Of a stretch of 64,000 nt of DNA, positions 19,497 to 30,758 are shown in pieces. Numbering within the stretch: the stretch's first letter is position 1; the number at the start of each line of letters is the position of its first letter. Origin of the DNA: Symbiodinium microadriaticum (taxonomy: Eukaryota; Sar; Dinophyceae; Suessiales; Symbiodiniaceae); the NCBI GenBank assembly GCA_001939145.1, contig LSRX01000010.1:1514231-1578230 (forward strand). The letters run 5' to 3'. Below the pieces are notes generated by a model, which was given only the letters and a program-made list of their open reading frames with translations, was not told where the DNA came from and did not search any database. The position numbers were made by a program, and so were the translations under genes.

Positions 19497-22265
19497 ATGG
19501 CGTGGTCCGGCTGGAACAACCCAAGCTGGTACTATGGACAGAGCAACTATGGTAACTATGGCAGTGCCGAGAAGATTCAGATGTGCGCTCACCCACAATG
19601 CGCGCGTCTGGGCGGAAATAGTTTGTGACTCTACTAAGTAAGCAGTCCTGTTCTATCGTGGAAGATGTTGGCTTCTGTAGCTACCGTTTACAGTCATTCA
19701 ACGGGGTGGCATTTCAATCGAAAAGCTGGCTAAAATTCCAAGCCATGGGGATCGTGAAGCCCTAGTTGCTTTAGCAATATAAGGAGCCTCCGCAATTTGC
19801 GATAAGCCTCCGTCCTACTATTGAGTTACAGTTACTATATATCCGTATAACATTTAGTTTAATGTAAAGTTTAATGCGGGTGGAATGTGCTAGTACAATC
19901 AAAGAATCTGGTCTACGCACCCCGCTGCCTCCAAGACCCAATTTCGCTTCTGTGGCCTCTCCCCACACCGGTATTCCAGCCTGCCCGCTTTGGGTGACAT
20001 TCCAGTTGCCATGTTTTGTTTTCCGTAGAAATGTGTAGGAACCTGTACGGGGATGCTGTTGGCCTTTGCTCCGGCCCCTTGATGACCAGCTCAACCGGTT
20101 CGGGTTTCGTCTGATGAGGATACCACTAGTATCCCCTTTTAGGCCGCTGTATCAGTATAAGGTAAGATCCCCTGCCGGGGGCTGGGAGTCCCGGCCGAGC
20201 GCCCAAAATTCCACCAACCCGAGCCCAGGTACAAAGTGGCAGAGGGGGGCTGGGCAGGGGGATTCTGCTGCAAGCGCTGCTATGAGGCCAGGCCTGCAAT
20301 CCTAAACGTGCACTCCTACATGGTCAAGCCCTATAGTACCTACAGGCCCTAAACCTAAACCCCCATTCCTTTTTAAGCCCAGCTTAAGTCCGAGTCCGAA
20401 ACAACCCCTCCCCCGATCTGCATCCCCACAAGTGCGACCACCGACTGCTCGTTGAGGGTTTCGAGTTGTCGGAGTTTCGGTTTCAGGGGTTTCCTGGAAC
20501 CCGGCAGTCGGGCCCTTCTCTCACCTTTTCTGGAGGCTTTACTCTTCAAAAAAAAAACATACTGCATGCAGGAAGCGAAGGTTGGGTTTTGGAGGGCTAT
20601 TAGGCTGTACAGTATAGGCTCAAGGTTTAGGGTTGGCAAATTGCCCTTCTTGTACGGTTCCGACAAGGGACATAAGGTGTAGAGAACTACCTATTTCGCC
20701 AAAAACAGGGAGTGCAGGGTTGGCCTATGGAGGAATGTCGCAGGGTAGTGACACCGAGATCATTGTGGTTTCCATTGCATGCTTGTCGGGGCTCGGGAGT
20801 CTACGACTCAAGCATCCAACCACTAGATGGGTTAAAGTAAGGTGCTGCTTGAGGGCACTACGCATGAGCCTGAGCACCAGTTGCTTCAAGGGTGGCAGTG
20901 TGCGGTCCTTTCTATCGTTTAGCGGTTAGGGATTTGGAGTACAGGGTATACGTTTGGAGGATCAGGATATTAAAGACTCGAAGCATTGCATGGCCTTGCA
21001 GATCCAAGACCCTCCTAACTAGTGGTTTTTTGAGTATGATAGCGACGTAGTTACAGGGTTTACCCTAAACCCTAAACCCTAAACCTTAAACCCTAAACCC
21101 TAACCCCTTTACAGCATCATGCCCGGAGCCCTCTCCAACGAACCGCGAAGAGCCCCCAAAACCCTCCCCTTAAATGAAGCTATGCTAACGTTATACGTTA
21201 TATTTTGAGGGGCCAGTACCATAATTTGAGTTCGTCTTGATTGTTGATTATAGGTAAACCCCCACAAAGTTGGAAGCCGGATTAAGGACAAGTAGTGGCG
21301 GGATTCCCTATACATTACTCTTAAGGATTGGGGCTATTGAGTTTCCAACTTTTGGGCTTCTACTGTCACGGGTTTTGCAGTCCTGAGATATCTTAAACCA
21401 CCAACCCGACTCCTGTTTGGGAGTACCGCCTTACGTCTTGGCCACGGTGAACATCTCCGATTCGCGGCAAAAGCGGCGAGGAGAAGCAGAACCCGACAGA
21501 CACAATCGCGAATTACCTCAGCCGCCCTACACCATGAGACTCCCTAAGCTACGGAGATCATGGTGTATTCCTTGTCATGGATAATGCAGAAGGACTTTGT
21601 CTATGGAGAGTACAGCCTTAACTGCTCAAACCTTCCATTCGGTGGATCCTTTGTTCGAGATTTGAGGTCCCGAAGCCCTCAACTCCAAATCTGCGTCAGG
21701 CCTACATAGCTGGCCACAAGCCGATGCACGGGCGACGATGCGAGATGAAGGAGGCGTGGCAACAGCCTCGAGCTTCGGCAGATCCCCCACCGGACATGCT
21801 GCCGCTCAACCCGCCTGCCAAGCGACCGCCACCAACACCCTGCCCGTCACCATCCACAGCAGCAGCGCCAAAAGCAACCCCACCAGCCACATCAGTCGCC
21901 AAAGCGGCAATTGCACCCCCAAAGCCCACAGCAGAAGCACCTGCCAAGCCGAAGCCACCAGCACCCCCACCCGAGTCCACATCTGCACCCGCACCCACAG
22001 CCGCAGCACCAAAGCCCACTCTAGCCGCCAAACCAAGCCCACCACCGCCACCCGAGACCACCGCTGCGCCAGCGAAGCCTGCAGAGGCTAAGCCCTCGGC
22101 ACCCGCCAAACCTGCCGGGCCCTACTCGGTGCTGCAAAAGGCTACGCCACCAGAGCCACCAGCATCTGAGGCAAGCGCCCCAGCGAAACCCACAGCGCCC
22201 TCCGCAGCGAAAGCCACAGCCAAGCCCAGCCCTCCAAAGCTGCCACAGCCAGCCGCCGCTGAGGG
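19497..22265 (+). CDS. Putative zinc-binding protein, three exons, Pro/Ala-rich tail
   Basis: Exon 1 (19497-19603) starts MAWSGWNNPSWYYGQ and ends in C-A-H-P-Q-C-A. Exon 2 (20229-20286) reads YKVAEGGWAGGFCCKRCYE. Exon 3 (21700 to about 22265) starts AYIAGHKPMHGRRCEM and then becomes about 150 residues of Pro/Ala/Lys-rich sequence (PPPP, APAKPKPPAP). With GC donors for introns 1 and 2 the phases match and a module CX4C ... GGFCCX2C ... HX3HGX2C appears, as expected for zinc coordination. The first exon also has Tyr/Asn/Gly-rich low complexity, often seen in RNA-binding proteins. Later exons are not assigned. Module logic is inferred, not matched to a named family. Confidence 0.55.
21060..21112. 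repeat. CCCTAAA telomere-like tract
   Basis: Seven near-perfect CCCTAAA units inside intron 2 of the zinc-module gene, ending just before TTTACAG. Confidence 0.88.
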
Positions 22266-22820
22266 CATCGTGGCTCTGTTGTGGGTATATTATCCTTTCT
22301 TGCTAGGGTTTATAGGGACTGTGGGGTTTCGGCTCAGGCTTGGTGCAGTAGCTTCTTTTTGGGCTTGTCAGGGTTAATCAATGAGTCTCTGGGACACTGT
22401 AGCGGTCTAGACTGGGCCTCCTTTGGGTGATGAGAGGCTGGCGGTTCGGAGATCGAGCATTGTTTGAAACTCCATGTGGGCCGGGCAAGAGAGCATGTCA
22501 TTTTATTTTTTAGTTTTGGGCTTGTACGGCTTTCTGGATGACGTGTTTTTGCCAGACTGCTGAAGGCCGTGCCACTCCAGGGTTCGTGTGATGAATCTCT
22601 GGTATCTTACTTAGGCTTGTCAGGGGACTCCTGACGGGCTTAGGTCAAGTTTGCTTTTGGTTGAGGGGTGTAGGTTGGTTTCTGTCCCCATGACCTGTGT
22701 CGGGGTTCCACTGTTGCATGCACCCTTAGGCCCAAAAAGGGTGCTATCTTGACTCTTGCGCTATGCAAGGGTGGGAAACATTGGACCCCCAAATTCTTGT
22801 ATCTTAAACACGTACCCCTC
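22266..22820. other. Intron-like, no exon supported
   Basis: G/T-rich sequence with TTTAGGG-like words; a short hairpin CACCCTT...AAGGGTG lies at 22725-22745. Confidence 0.35.
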
Positions 22821-22826
22821 TGCCTA

Positions 22827-23255
22827 GGTATTCCTGGAGGAGTGAAGTCTGCATCCGCACATCCAGCTGAAGGAGCAGGTCGGGTTTTGAGAGCTTCTAG
22901 GTCTGTTGGAGGCTCCAGGGTTTGCGGGTAAAAGGGCTGTAGGGGTTGTTTGGGGTTAGGGCTCTAGGGCTGCAGGATTTTTTGGGGAATTGGGTCTGAG
23001 AGTTAAGGGTGGTAAACATCCGATGGTGCAGCAGAGTCCGTTCCTGCTTTTTGGTTTCGATCTGTGCCAAAGTTACCCATCTGATGGTTGCAAACTGCAA
23101 ACTCAACCCTGAACCTTCAACCATCTAAAGGCCCTAAAGCTTTGTGCCTCAAGCCCGAACCCATCCACTGCAACTACTCGGTGGGGTATTCCTGGAGGAT
23201 GGAGATCCACATCCACGCATCAAGCCAAAGGAGCAGGTCGGGCTGGAGGGCTTCT
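22827..23255 (+). CDS. Two diverged copies of one exon
   Basis: 22827-22898 and 23185-23255 align over about 70 bases (roughly 70-80% by eye). Only one frame is open in both copies: GIPGG then S-x-S-x-H-x-A-x-GAGR. Substitutions preserve that frame, suggesting an ancient exon duplication within a gene. Copy 2 has CCCTAAA-like words before and TTTAGGG after (23274). Confidence 0.42.
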
Positions 23256-23259
23256 GTTC

Positions 23260-24240
23260 ATTTCTGAGGTCTTTAGGGTTTAGGGCTTTTTGGGGGGGGT
23301 TTCAGGGACTCCTGGGTTGTCTGACACAGACTCCTACCTCAAATCCTGAGCTCTGAACACCAAAATGCTTGTCGTTGCATTTAGACGGTAGGGATCGCAC
23401 TCTGAGGGCATGCGAGCCCCGGCAAGGGGGCTGAGCCAGAGACACCACCGTCTAACAAACAACAAGCCTCCAGCTTGCTTGAAGAACTCCTTCTGAATCC
23501 TTCTGGAGCCGGTACTATTTGGTTGACAACCCCTGCAAAAATAAGATAAAACCTTGATTTTACCCTCATCCGGAAATTGGTGGTTTAGGGTTCATAACAG
23601 GGTTTGAAGGAGGACTTTTTGTGTGGCTGAGCGTTGGTGTGCGGGTTCAATCTCCGACGTAGGGCTTCCAGGGGCGAACTCCGGCCTGAAGTCCTAAATC
23701 GGACAAGTCTGCGCAGGAAGCTGGCTGGGAGAAGGTCAGCGCTGCTCAGGCTCGTGCGAATGCTTGTTGGGGGTCCATCGGGAATCGGGAAGCCCTCAAC
23801 CCGAAAATCCCAAAGTCCTTAAACCCTTAGCCGCTGAGCTGCCATAAACTGCAAGCCTCAGATGAGAGTGTCTCTCCAACAGCCTTAGAGGCTTTATGTA
23901 AACCGAGGACTGGAAGAACTCAAGGCTTAACGCAGGAGACTCCTCAAACTTAGTCTCCAAAGGCTCAACACCCCAAACCTCGAACCCATCCCCACCCCCT
24001 CCCAATCAACAGCCTCGGCGTACGACGGGGGAGGGGGTGGGGGACGGGGTGGTGGACTCCATGATGCTACAGTCACAGTCACAGGAGCCAAATGTTCATG
24101 GGACACGCCTCGGAGCAGTATTCCAGCGGCGTAATCCCTGAACCCAACATCGTCGGGACCCGACACCCGAGGCACAGAATCCCAGCTCCCAGGCTCCAAA
24201 CTCTAAAAACCTCTAAACTGACCTTAAACCCCAAACCTGA
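23260..24240. other. Intron-rich, weak exon candidates
   Basis: A frame at about 23700-23770 (DKSAQEAGWEKVSAAQARA-like) and a reverse frame near 24060-24130 are open but short. Otherwise telomere-like and mixed sequence. Confidence 0.3.
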
Positions 24241-24330
24241 CGTCTTTTGCGGAGCGGGCCTGCCATAATAGGCGAAGCGGAGCAAGATGCGAAGCACGGA
24301 GGGAGTTCCTTGGTCCGTTTCGGGGCTTGA
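24241..24330 (+). CDS. Small exon, unidentified
   Basis: 29-codon frame (AIIGEAEQDAKHGGSSLVRF) preceded by CCCTAAA/CCTTAAACCCC words and followed by GGGGTTTGGGG/TTTAGGG words. Exact splice points unclear. Confidence 0.36.
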   Translation, partial: RLLRSGPAIIGEAEQDAKHGGSSLVRFGA

Positions 24331-24476
24331 GGGCTTTCGGGGTTTGGGGCTTCAGGTTATGAGGCTTTGAGTGATTTGAGGGTTTCCTGTTTTGGGCGGT
24401 TGAGAACCTTGGGGTTTAGTGCTTGAGGTCTGGGGGTAGGGTTTCAGTTCTGGCGGCGTCAGGTTGAACGAGGCAG

Positions 24477-24530
24477 GCCCCAGAGTATGAGCCAGATACT
24501 TGGAATGTGGACACTTGCTTCGCGGCGCTT
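24477..24530 (+). CDS. Small exon, unidentified
   Basis: Acceptor cgaggcag followed by APEYEPDTWNVDTCFAAL in frame; a GC donor lies near 24528 and TTTTTAGGG follows directly. No family. Confidence 0.38.
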
Positions 24531-24539
24531 TTTAGGGCT

Positions 24540-25250
24540 GTCGGGTTTAGGGTCCTAGTTCATGCAACACCTGGGTTGAACTCTTTAATGAGATTGGGTC
24601 CAGATGGAATGTCCCGGATCATCTAGTACATCTAGTAACCAATTCAGCCACGCATGGGAATGATTGATGGGAGCCCGATGCTGCATGCTGAGCCGTGAAC
24701 CCTTATATCGAATCGATGCCGTGGCATGTCACGTGCAAGAAGACGTGCACATGATGGTGTTGTACAGGTCATGCTGCTGCTGAGTTGTTCAGAAGCCGGG
24801 CGTTAGCCCAAGGCACGCCCTGCAATCGCACTAAGACGTACCTGCAAAGGATCACAGGAAACCCGGACAAAGAACAGACGCGACAAGATACACGGTCTTC
24901 TTGCAATAGTTTCACCGCGCATAATGAGGACCCAAACTATAGGCATTGGTAAATCCCCGAACACCCTTAGGTTGACGCATGGTGTAAACATGTTTTGGGG
25001 TTAGAGTTGCAGTCGCCATGTTGAGAAGCGGTTCACTCTCCCAAGCCTCACCTCACAGGGCTCTAACTCCCTTAATGGGAAACTAAGAGAAACTATACAA
25101 CGTGTGCATTGGATCTGTAGTACGTAACATATAATGGTATGTGCTACATAAGGGTCTTGTAGAGCCGTCAAGTCCACAGCGACGGGTCAAGGTTGCAGCA
25201 GCTTCCCTCTCATTAAATGAGCATGGGATAAGGATTTTAAAACGGGGTTA
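24540..25250. other. No gene supported
   Basis: Mixed sequence with few motifs. A short frame at 24718-24770 (CHVQEDVHMMVLY) is possible but unsupported. Confidence 0.35.
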
Positions 25251-25251
25251 A

Positions 25252-25476
25252 TATACAGCCCCACATGTTGTATGGCTTCCAAAAACGGGTCGCACAAAGA
25301 CTACAACAGCACCCGCGGAAGGAAAGATAGCGCGACATAGCGAAAACACGCTGCGGAAGGGCTCTGCGGAAGCAAATGGTTCCAAGAGCCGCGCGGAAGC
25401 ACCGTTTCGCACGGCGGCAGGGATGCGGAAGGGTTTTGCGGAAAGGCGATTAATTTCCTTTAGATTTTGGTTGTAA
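25252..25476 (+). CDS. Possible exon with repeated GCGGAAG words
   Basis: 74 codons open without ATG, Thr/Ala/Lys/Arg-rich (TTTAPAEGKIAR, RKGSAEANGSKSR). GCGGAAG or GCGGAAA occurs six times at 25315-25441 in different frames, so the DNA word itself repeats. The minus strand is also open for 78 codons. Coding status uncertain. Confidence 0.33.
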   Translation, partial: YTAPHVVWLPKTGRTKTTTAPAEGKIARHSENTLRKGSAEANGSKSRAEAPFRTAAGMRKGFAERRLISFRFWL

Positions 25477-25545
25477 AAAACCAAAGCTCATTTAAAGAAC
25501 CCATAAATCGCAATCCCCAAAGCATCTTCGCCCACCTACCCTCAG

Positions 25546-25800
25546 ATGTCGGAAGGTTCCGGGATGGCGAAATCCGCCGCGCCATTTCTGCCGATCGCTT
25601 CTCCGGCCCCGGCCCTGCCCTTCAAAGCAGCGCCGACGCAGTCCAGGCCACAACTCCCCCCCAGCCTCCAGCAAGAGCCACCTTACAAGGCGGTGCCAAC
25701 AGCCAAGAGCTTCGAGCAGCCGGGGCAGTTCACCCGAGACTCCTCCCCGGATGCGTCGCCGCAGAATCGCAGCGCATCCCACTCGAACCCAACACTACTT
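25546..25800 (+). CDS. Proline/serine-rich exon with start codon
   Basis: ATG directly after acceptor ccctcag. The frame MSEGSGMAKSAAPFLPIASP has high third-position GC and continues PPSLQQEPPYKAV and FEQPGQFTRDSSPDASPQ. Disordered, proline-rich. It may be the first coding exon of the gene whose helical exons follow at 26.9-28.5 kb. Confidence 0.42.
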
Positions 25801-26497
25801 CAAAGCGGTCAGACACTGAGTGGGGTCAACGCTGTCTTCAGTAACCTGCAAGACTACCCTAGATGCGATGATGCCTCCATGGTGGGTATCACATCAATCA
25901 GTTGCACTCGCATTGGTGCCTGCAGCTCGATTCCCTCTGCACTCTGGGGTTCAGAGTCTCGTCTACCTCGGGCATGCGAGGCGATTGGAAGGAAGCTTCG
26001 ATATAAGCTATCAACAATGCCAAAATTAGAGCTTGAGTGGACGCAGTCGCTGACGAGTAGCTGTGTAGCCTCCAAGTAGCTGTGTGCCATGGACGTTGGA
26101 CTCTAGTTTGTGCGCCTGCATCCACTTTCGGAAAACCAGTTCTTCAGCCAACAGGCTTTGCCTCAGAGCAAACAGGTCCACAGGCAGTTTGTACATGACA
26201 CCGGCGCATTACACTGCCGCCGGACAAGATGGAGAATGCTAGATCGGCAGGTAGGTAACCAACGGAAAGGCGATAGTAAAGAGAGGGGTGTGTGTGTGTG
26301 TGTTTTGGTGTTCTCCGAGTTCGGTATTGATGGGTTGTAAATTTTGGGACCAGGCTGTTAAACCCTAAACTCTGTCAAACCCTAAACCCGAAATCTCCAA
26401 TTCCGAAATGCCAGCTTTGCTTCAAAGAGCTGAAGGCAAGGCAGCGCAGCGCCGACGCGTGCCGCCAGCGGGCGAGAAGGAGCTGAACCCCAAGGCT
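25801..26497. other. No exon assigned
   Basis: Contains a tiny exon-like frame at 26150-26180 (QQALPQSKQ between AG and GT) and otherwise unassigned sequence. Confidence 0.3.
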
Positions 26498-26606
26498 ATA
26501 ATGTATGGGCCTTAATAATTAGAATAGGGTTTTGGGGCCCATTATACCATAATCATAATGAGGAACCCCCAAAACCATGTTCTAATTATTAAGGCTCCTA
26601 CATTAT
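26498..26606. repeat. MITE-like element, 40-bp inverted repeats
   Basis: 26498-26537 and 26567-26606 are inverted copies at roughly 90% identity (ATAATGTATGGGCCTTAATA.. and its complement) around a 29-bp AT-rich centre. The arms have AT-rich ends (ATAATG/CATTAT). One copy seen. Confidence 0.68.
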
Positions 26607-26922
26607 ATATTCAACAAAAGCCCGTACAAGCAGGAATCCCCATGCCTTTCCCAATGTCGGGAAGTCAGGGCAGAGAAGTATCCAAGCCGAAACCCTAGGG
26701 TGTACTTAAGCAGGATCCATTTGCACCGGAGGCAGTACTTGAAGGGTTGTTTCGAAGGACTGGGCACGTCGGAAAAAGGAGCCTTAAAGCAGCACCGAAA
26801 TCCCAAACCGTACCGGACTCCAAAACTCTATGAGGGGTTCCACATCAGCCATGGTCCCGAACATACCCTCTAAAGCCGTATACATACAAAGCCCCTACAA
26901 ACTTCATGAAACCCTCTAAAGC

Positions 26923-27051
26923 GCGGAGGTGCTCCGTGAGCAAAGCTGGGCCAGCGAGCGGCTCAAGCCGCTTCTGGAATTCCTGGGTCCGAGCCACGGG
27001 GGCCGGGGGCATGGGCAACGAGGGGCAAGTTTGCAGCAGTTCGGGTCCTAG
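26923..27051 (+). CDS. Helical exon
   Basis: Open frame of 42 codons starting after 'ccctctaaag': AEVLREQSWASERLKPLLEFLG then Gly/Arg-rich to TAG 27049. Upstream words are CCCTCTAAA; downstream are TTTTAGGGTTG and GTTTAGGG. The donor is probably near 26994 inside the frame. Coiled-coil-like; no family. Confidence 0.48.
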   Translation, partial: AEVLREQSWASERLKPLLEFLGPSHGGRGHGQRGASLQQFGS

Positions 27052-27434
27052 GGTTGTTTTAGGGTTGTCAGGTGTTGCGGGGTGTTTAGGGCTTAGAGGG
27101 CTCTCAGGATTTTACGGATGTCTTGTCTTTAATGGATCTGTGATCTTATCATGCTTTTCAGCCAATGCCGTGGGCTTCCTGCTACGGATTTGGGGCTAAG
27201 GGCTTAGGCCGGGGTTGGGTATGTAGCCTCGAGGTTTGATTTGGGCCCGAATGGTAAGGCGCAAGATAAACCCTAAACCCTAGGCAATAACCCGCTAGCC
27301 CTGACATGTAGCTCCAAAAGGAGGTTGCGCAATTTCTCGCGTGTTTCGTGGGGTTCAAATTTCACTAAACGGGGGTCTTGACTTTTCCGAGGTGGAAAGA
27401 TGCGGCGTGTCGCAAAACTGCACGCATCTGAGGC

Positions 27435-27527
27435 ATGGCAGAGGAGCTGAGAGGTCAGAGCAGCCTCCACTGTTGCCAGAGGGTCGCTGAGCGCTTCAAC
27501 AAGGAGGCGGGAAGCTGCTCAAGGCTA
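27435..27527 (+). CDS. Exon with start codon, unidentified
   Basis: ATG 27435 opens MAEELRGQSSLHCCQRVAER; the part after cag 27480 (RVAERFNKEAGSCS) ends at an AAG|GC junction. Helical, charged. It may follow the 26923 exon in the same transcript. Confidence 0.38.
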
Positions 27528-27847
27528 GGATCTGGAACTTGTTGCTTCTTCATCCTAGACATACGAATCCGAGTTTCTAGGGCCGCAGTTTTTTGTTGGG
27601 AGGGACCCTGTTTCTCCGGCCAGCTCAGCCCCTATGCACCCTCATTAGGGTGCTCAGAGAGGTTTTTCGAGCCAACGATAAGGCTCCTGCTGGCCTGCAT
27701 TTATGGTATGCATTGTGGGCTTGACAACTGATGCCTCAACCCTCAAGCCCGAAGCGCACAGAACTCCGCAACTACGACCAACAACATGTTTCCTTCTATG
27801 CCACCGAGATCATCCAGTATGCCCTTACTTTGATAACAGCCTCCTTC

Positions 27848-28043
27848 ACTACACTGCACTACACTACGCTACGCTACACTACGCTACACTACACTACGCT
27901 ACACTACACTACACTACACTACACTACACTACACTACACTACACTACACTACACTACACTACACTACACTACACTACACTACACTACACTACACTACACT
28001 ACACTACACTACACTACACTACACTACACTACACTACACTACA
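27848..28043. repeat. (CACTA)n pentanucleotide array
   Basis: About 200 bases of an almost pure five-base unit, with a few ACGCT variants at the left end. All frames are open (Thr-Leu-His-Tyr-Thr), purely from the repeat. Confidence 0.95.
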
Positions 28044-28340
28044 CATGTCATGGGAGGTTTAAGGACATGTGCCTTGAGGCCGTCCTGCGATCTCCGCGAG
28101 GCCTGAAATCCTGAACCTTAGGCCACCGGGACAGCGTGCAACAACCTGACAGCCTCAAACTCCAAACCCTGAAGCGTTAAAGCCTACATCTGTAACCCCA
28201 TGGCCCTCAAAACCTTAATTAACCTTGTGCACGATAGATTTTATAAGCTCCAAACCGTCTCAATGCCAGACCCTAAACTCTGCACCAGAAAACCTGAACA
28301 TGGAAACCCTAAATCCGAGCTGGTAGAAGCTAAACTGTAA

Positions 28341-28511
28341 GCCAAAACGCCGTACACTGAGGTGCTGCAGCTGGCAGAGCAGCTTTCTAGCGATCGCGAG
28401 CTGGCGCGTCTCTTCCAGACAGTGGCATCCCAGTCGCTTGGGACAATCGATCAGAGTGTTAAGGGCATCAAGGCTGTTTGGGAGATGAGCTATTACTTTG
28501 GGAACTATTAA
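28341..28511 (+). CDS. Terminal helical exon
   Basis: 56 codons without ATG, from a stop/AG boundary to TAA 28509: EVLQLAEQLSSDRELARLFQ, then a IDQSVKGIKAVWEM segment and a Tyr-rich end. Strong coding look (charged amphipathic helices, high GC3). The upstream 200 bases are CCCTAAA/CCCTGAA-rich, typical of an intron 3' end here. Family unknown. Confidence 0.54.
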   Translation, partial: AKTPYTEVLQLAEQLSSDRELARLFQTVASQSLGTIDQSVKGIKAVWEMSYYFGNY

Positions 28512-28519
28512 CTATGGCT

Positions 28520-29100
28520 CAGCATTTGGGATCTAGGACTCCGGGGGTTACCAGTGCCCTAAACCGTTCGGATTCTCGAAAGAGTTCTGGTTATCGTTGC
28601 CGGACCAAGGCACATGGGCAACACCCACACCCACGAGGCGCATTCTGCCCAAATTGACTCCCCTAAGATTCAGGGTTCATGGGTACTGCTGCGGGTGGAG
28701 GCGGTGGAATGATGCGATCAACACTCCTTCGATAGTCAAGCCTCCCCAGGGTTCTGAAGCCCACCTTGGCTTTCTCCATATACCTGGCTCTGAGTATACC
28801 TTCTGCCTCGGGCCATTGAGCCGTCCAGGTGCGTACCACCCCATCGCCGATCCTCACGAAGTTTCTCTGCATGTGCTTGTCTTATGACAGCTGCGCGGCC
28901 GTCCTGACGAGAGAGGTCCGGGCGGAAAACCTAGGAGGGTTTACCGTTTACTTTGAACTAATGTCCGTCTGAGGCCCACGCAAACAAAACCCCTAACCAT
29001 AACCCTACACCTCTAAACTCGAAAGCCCGACATAAACCCGTAAACCCCGACATGCACCTTAAAATCCACGCACCCTGATGTAGAACCCTAAATTATAATT
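28520..29100. other. Intron-like
   Basis: No coding frame supported. CCCTAAC/CCCTAAA words increase towards 29095. Confidence 0.4.
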
Positions 29101-29101
29101 A

Positions 29102-29239
29102 CCTCGTTTTCGAAAGCTCCATTCTGACAAGGACATGATGCTCAAGCGCGCCATGATCTCCGGGGAGCAATTGCTGGCTTCGGCCATGCTCGCAGTGGCG
29201 AAGGCCAGATATCATGATCAATCCTATAGCTGTTCATGA
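29102..29239 (+). CDS. Helical exon
   Basis: Open frame with SDKDMMLKRAMISGEQLLAS followed by AMLAVAKAR, preceded by a C-rich telomere-like stretch. Alternating hydrophobic/charged pattern suggests a real helix-coding exon; splice points unclear (AAG|GACATG is possible). Confidence 0.4.
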   Translation, partial: PRFRKLHSDKDMMLKRAMISGEQLLASAMLAVAKARYHDQSYSCS

Positions 29240-29249
29240 CATTATTTTA

Positions 29250-30240
<991 letters not shown>

Positions 30241-30439
30241 GTCCGGTTGTTTGTTTTGTTTTTTAGTTTGTGTCTCTTTGTTGTTTCGTGTTGTTCTTCG
30301 TTGTTCTTGTTACTGTTTGATGTTGTGTTTTTTGTGTTTCGTACCTCTTTGTTTGCTGTTGCTCTTTGTCGGTGGTTATCGTTGGTTGCTAGTGTTTTTA
30401 ATTGCGAGGGTTCTCGTGATGCGGGTGGTCATCACAGTC

Positions 30440-30573
30440 GCAAACAAGTACACGCCGGTGCCGTAGCAGCAGTGGCGCCTGTGGTTATGGATTCCACGGG
30501 ATGCTCTACCGAGGTGCGCGTGCCGCAGCGCTTCCGTTCCCAGGAAGCTAACGAAGCTAATGCACTGCAATGA
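30440..30573 (+). CDS. Possible terminal exon
   Basis: Frame reading KQVHAGAVAAVAPVVMDS and then TEVRVPQRFRSQEANEANA to TGA 30571, after a cacag acceptor candidate. Composition changes sharply from the GT-rich repeat. Family unknown. Confidence 0.33.
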
Positions 30574-30623
30574 GTCTGAAATCGCTAAAATGCAAAAGTC
30601 ACCGGCTGCCTTGCAATGCAGAT

Positions 30624-30758
30624 ATGGCAGAGGGTGACTTCTTCACCTTTGAGTTGGAAGCCAACGACCGGCCAAGCTTGGGCTCAAGACATGAGAGTCA
30701 GCTGCTTATGGGTTACCGCGCTGCTACCTTACGCCCCGGTAAACCTCAGAATTCCTGA
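30624..30758 (+). CDS. Possible first exon
   Basis: ATG 30624 opens MAEGDFFTFELEANDRPSLG, protein-like with high GC3, running to a stop at 30756. A donor could lie inside. No family. Confidence 0.36.
   Translation: MAEGDFFTFELEANDRPSLGSRHESQLLMGYRAATLRPGKPQNS

Noticed and set aside
21387..21584. 65-codon open frame inside intron 2 of the zinc-module gene
   Set aside because: Protein-like in part, but including it would separate the CC-X2-C part from the HGX2C part, and no clean splice sites were seen. Left as a possible alternative exon.
23618..23655. tRNA-like boxes (GTGGCTGAGCG and GGTTCAATCTCC)
   Set aside because: The boxes are only about 10 bases apart, too close for a tRNA, and no cloverleaf forms.
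27703..28114. Two frames with Thr-Leu-His-Tyr repeats
   Set aside because: Pure translation of the CACTA array.
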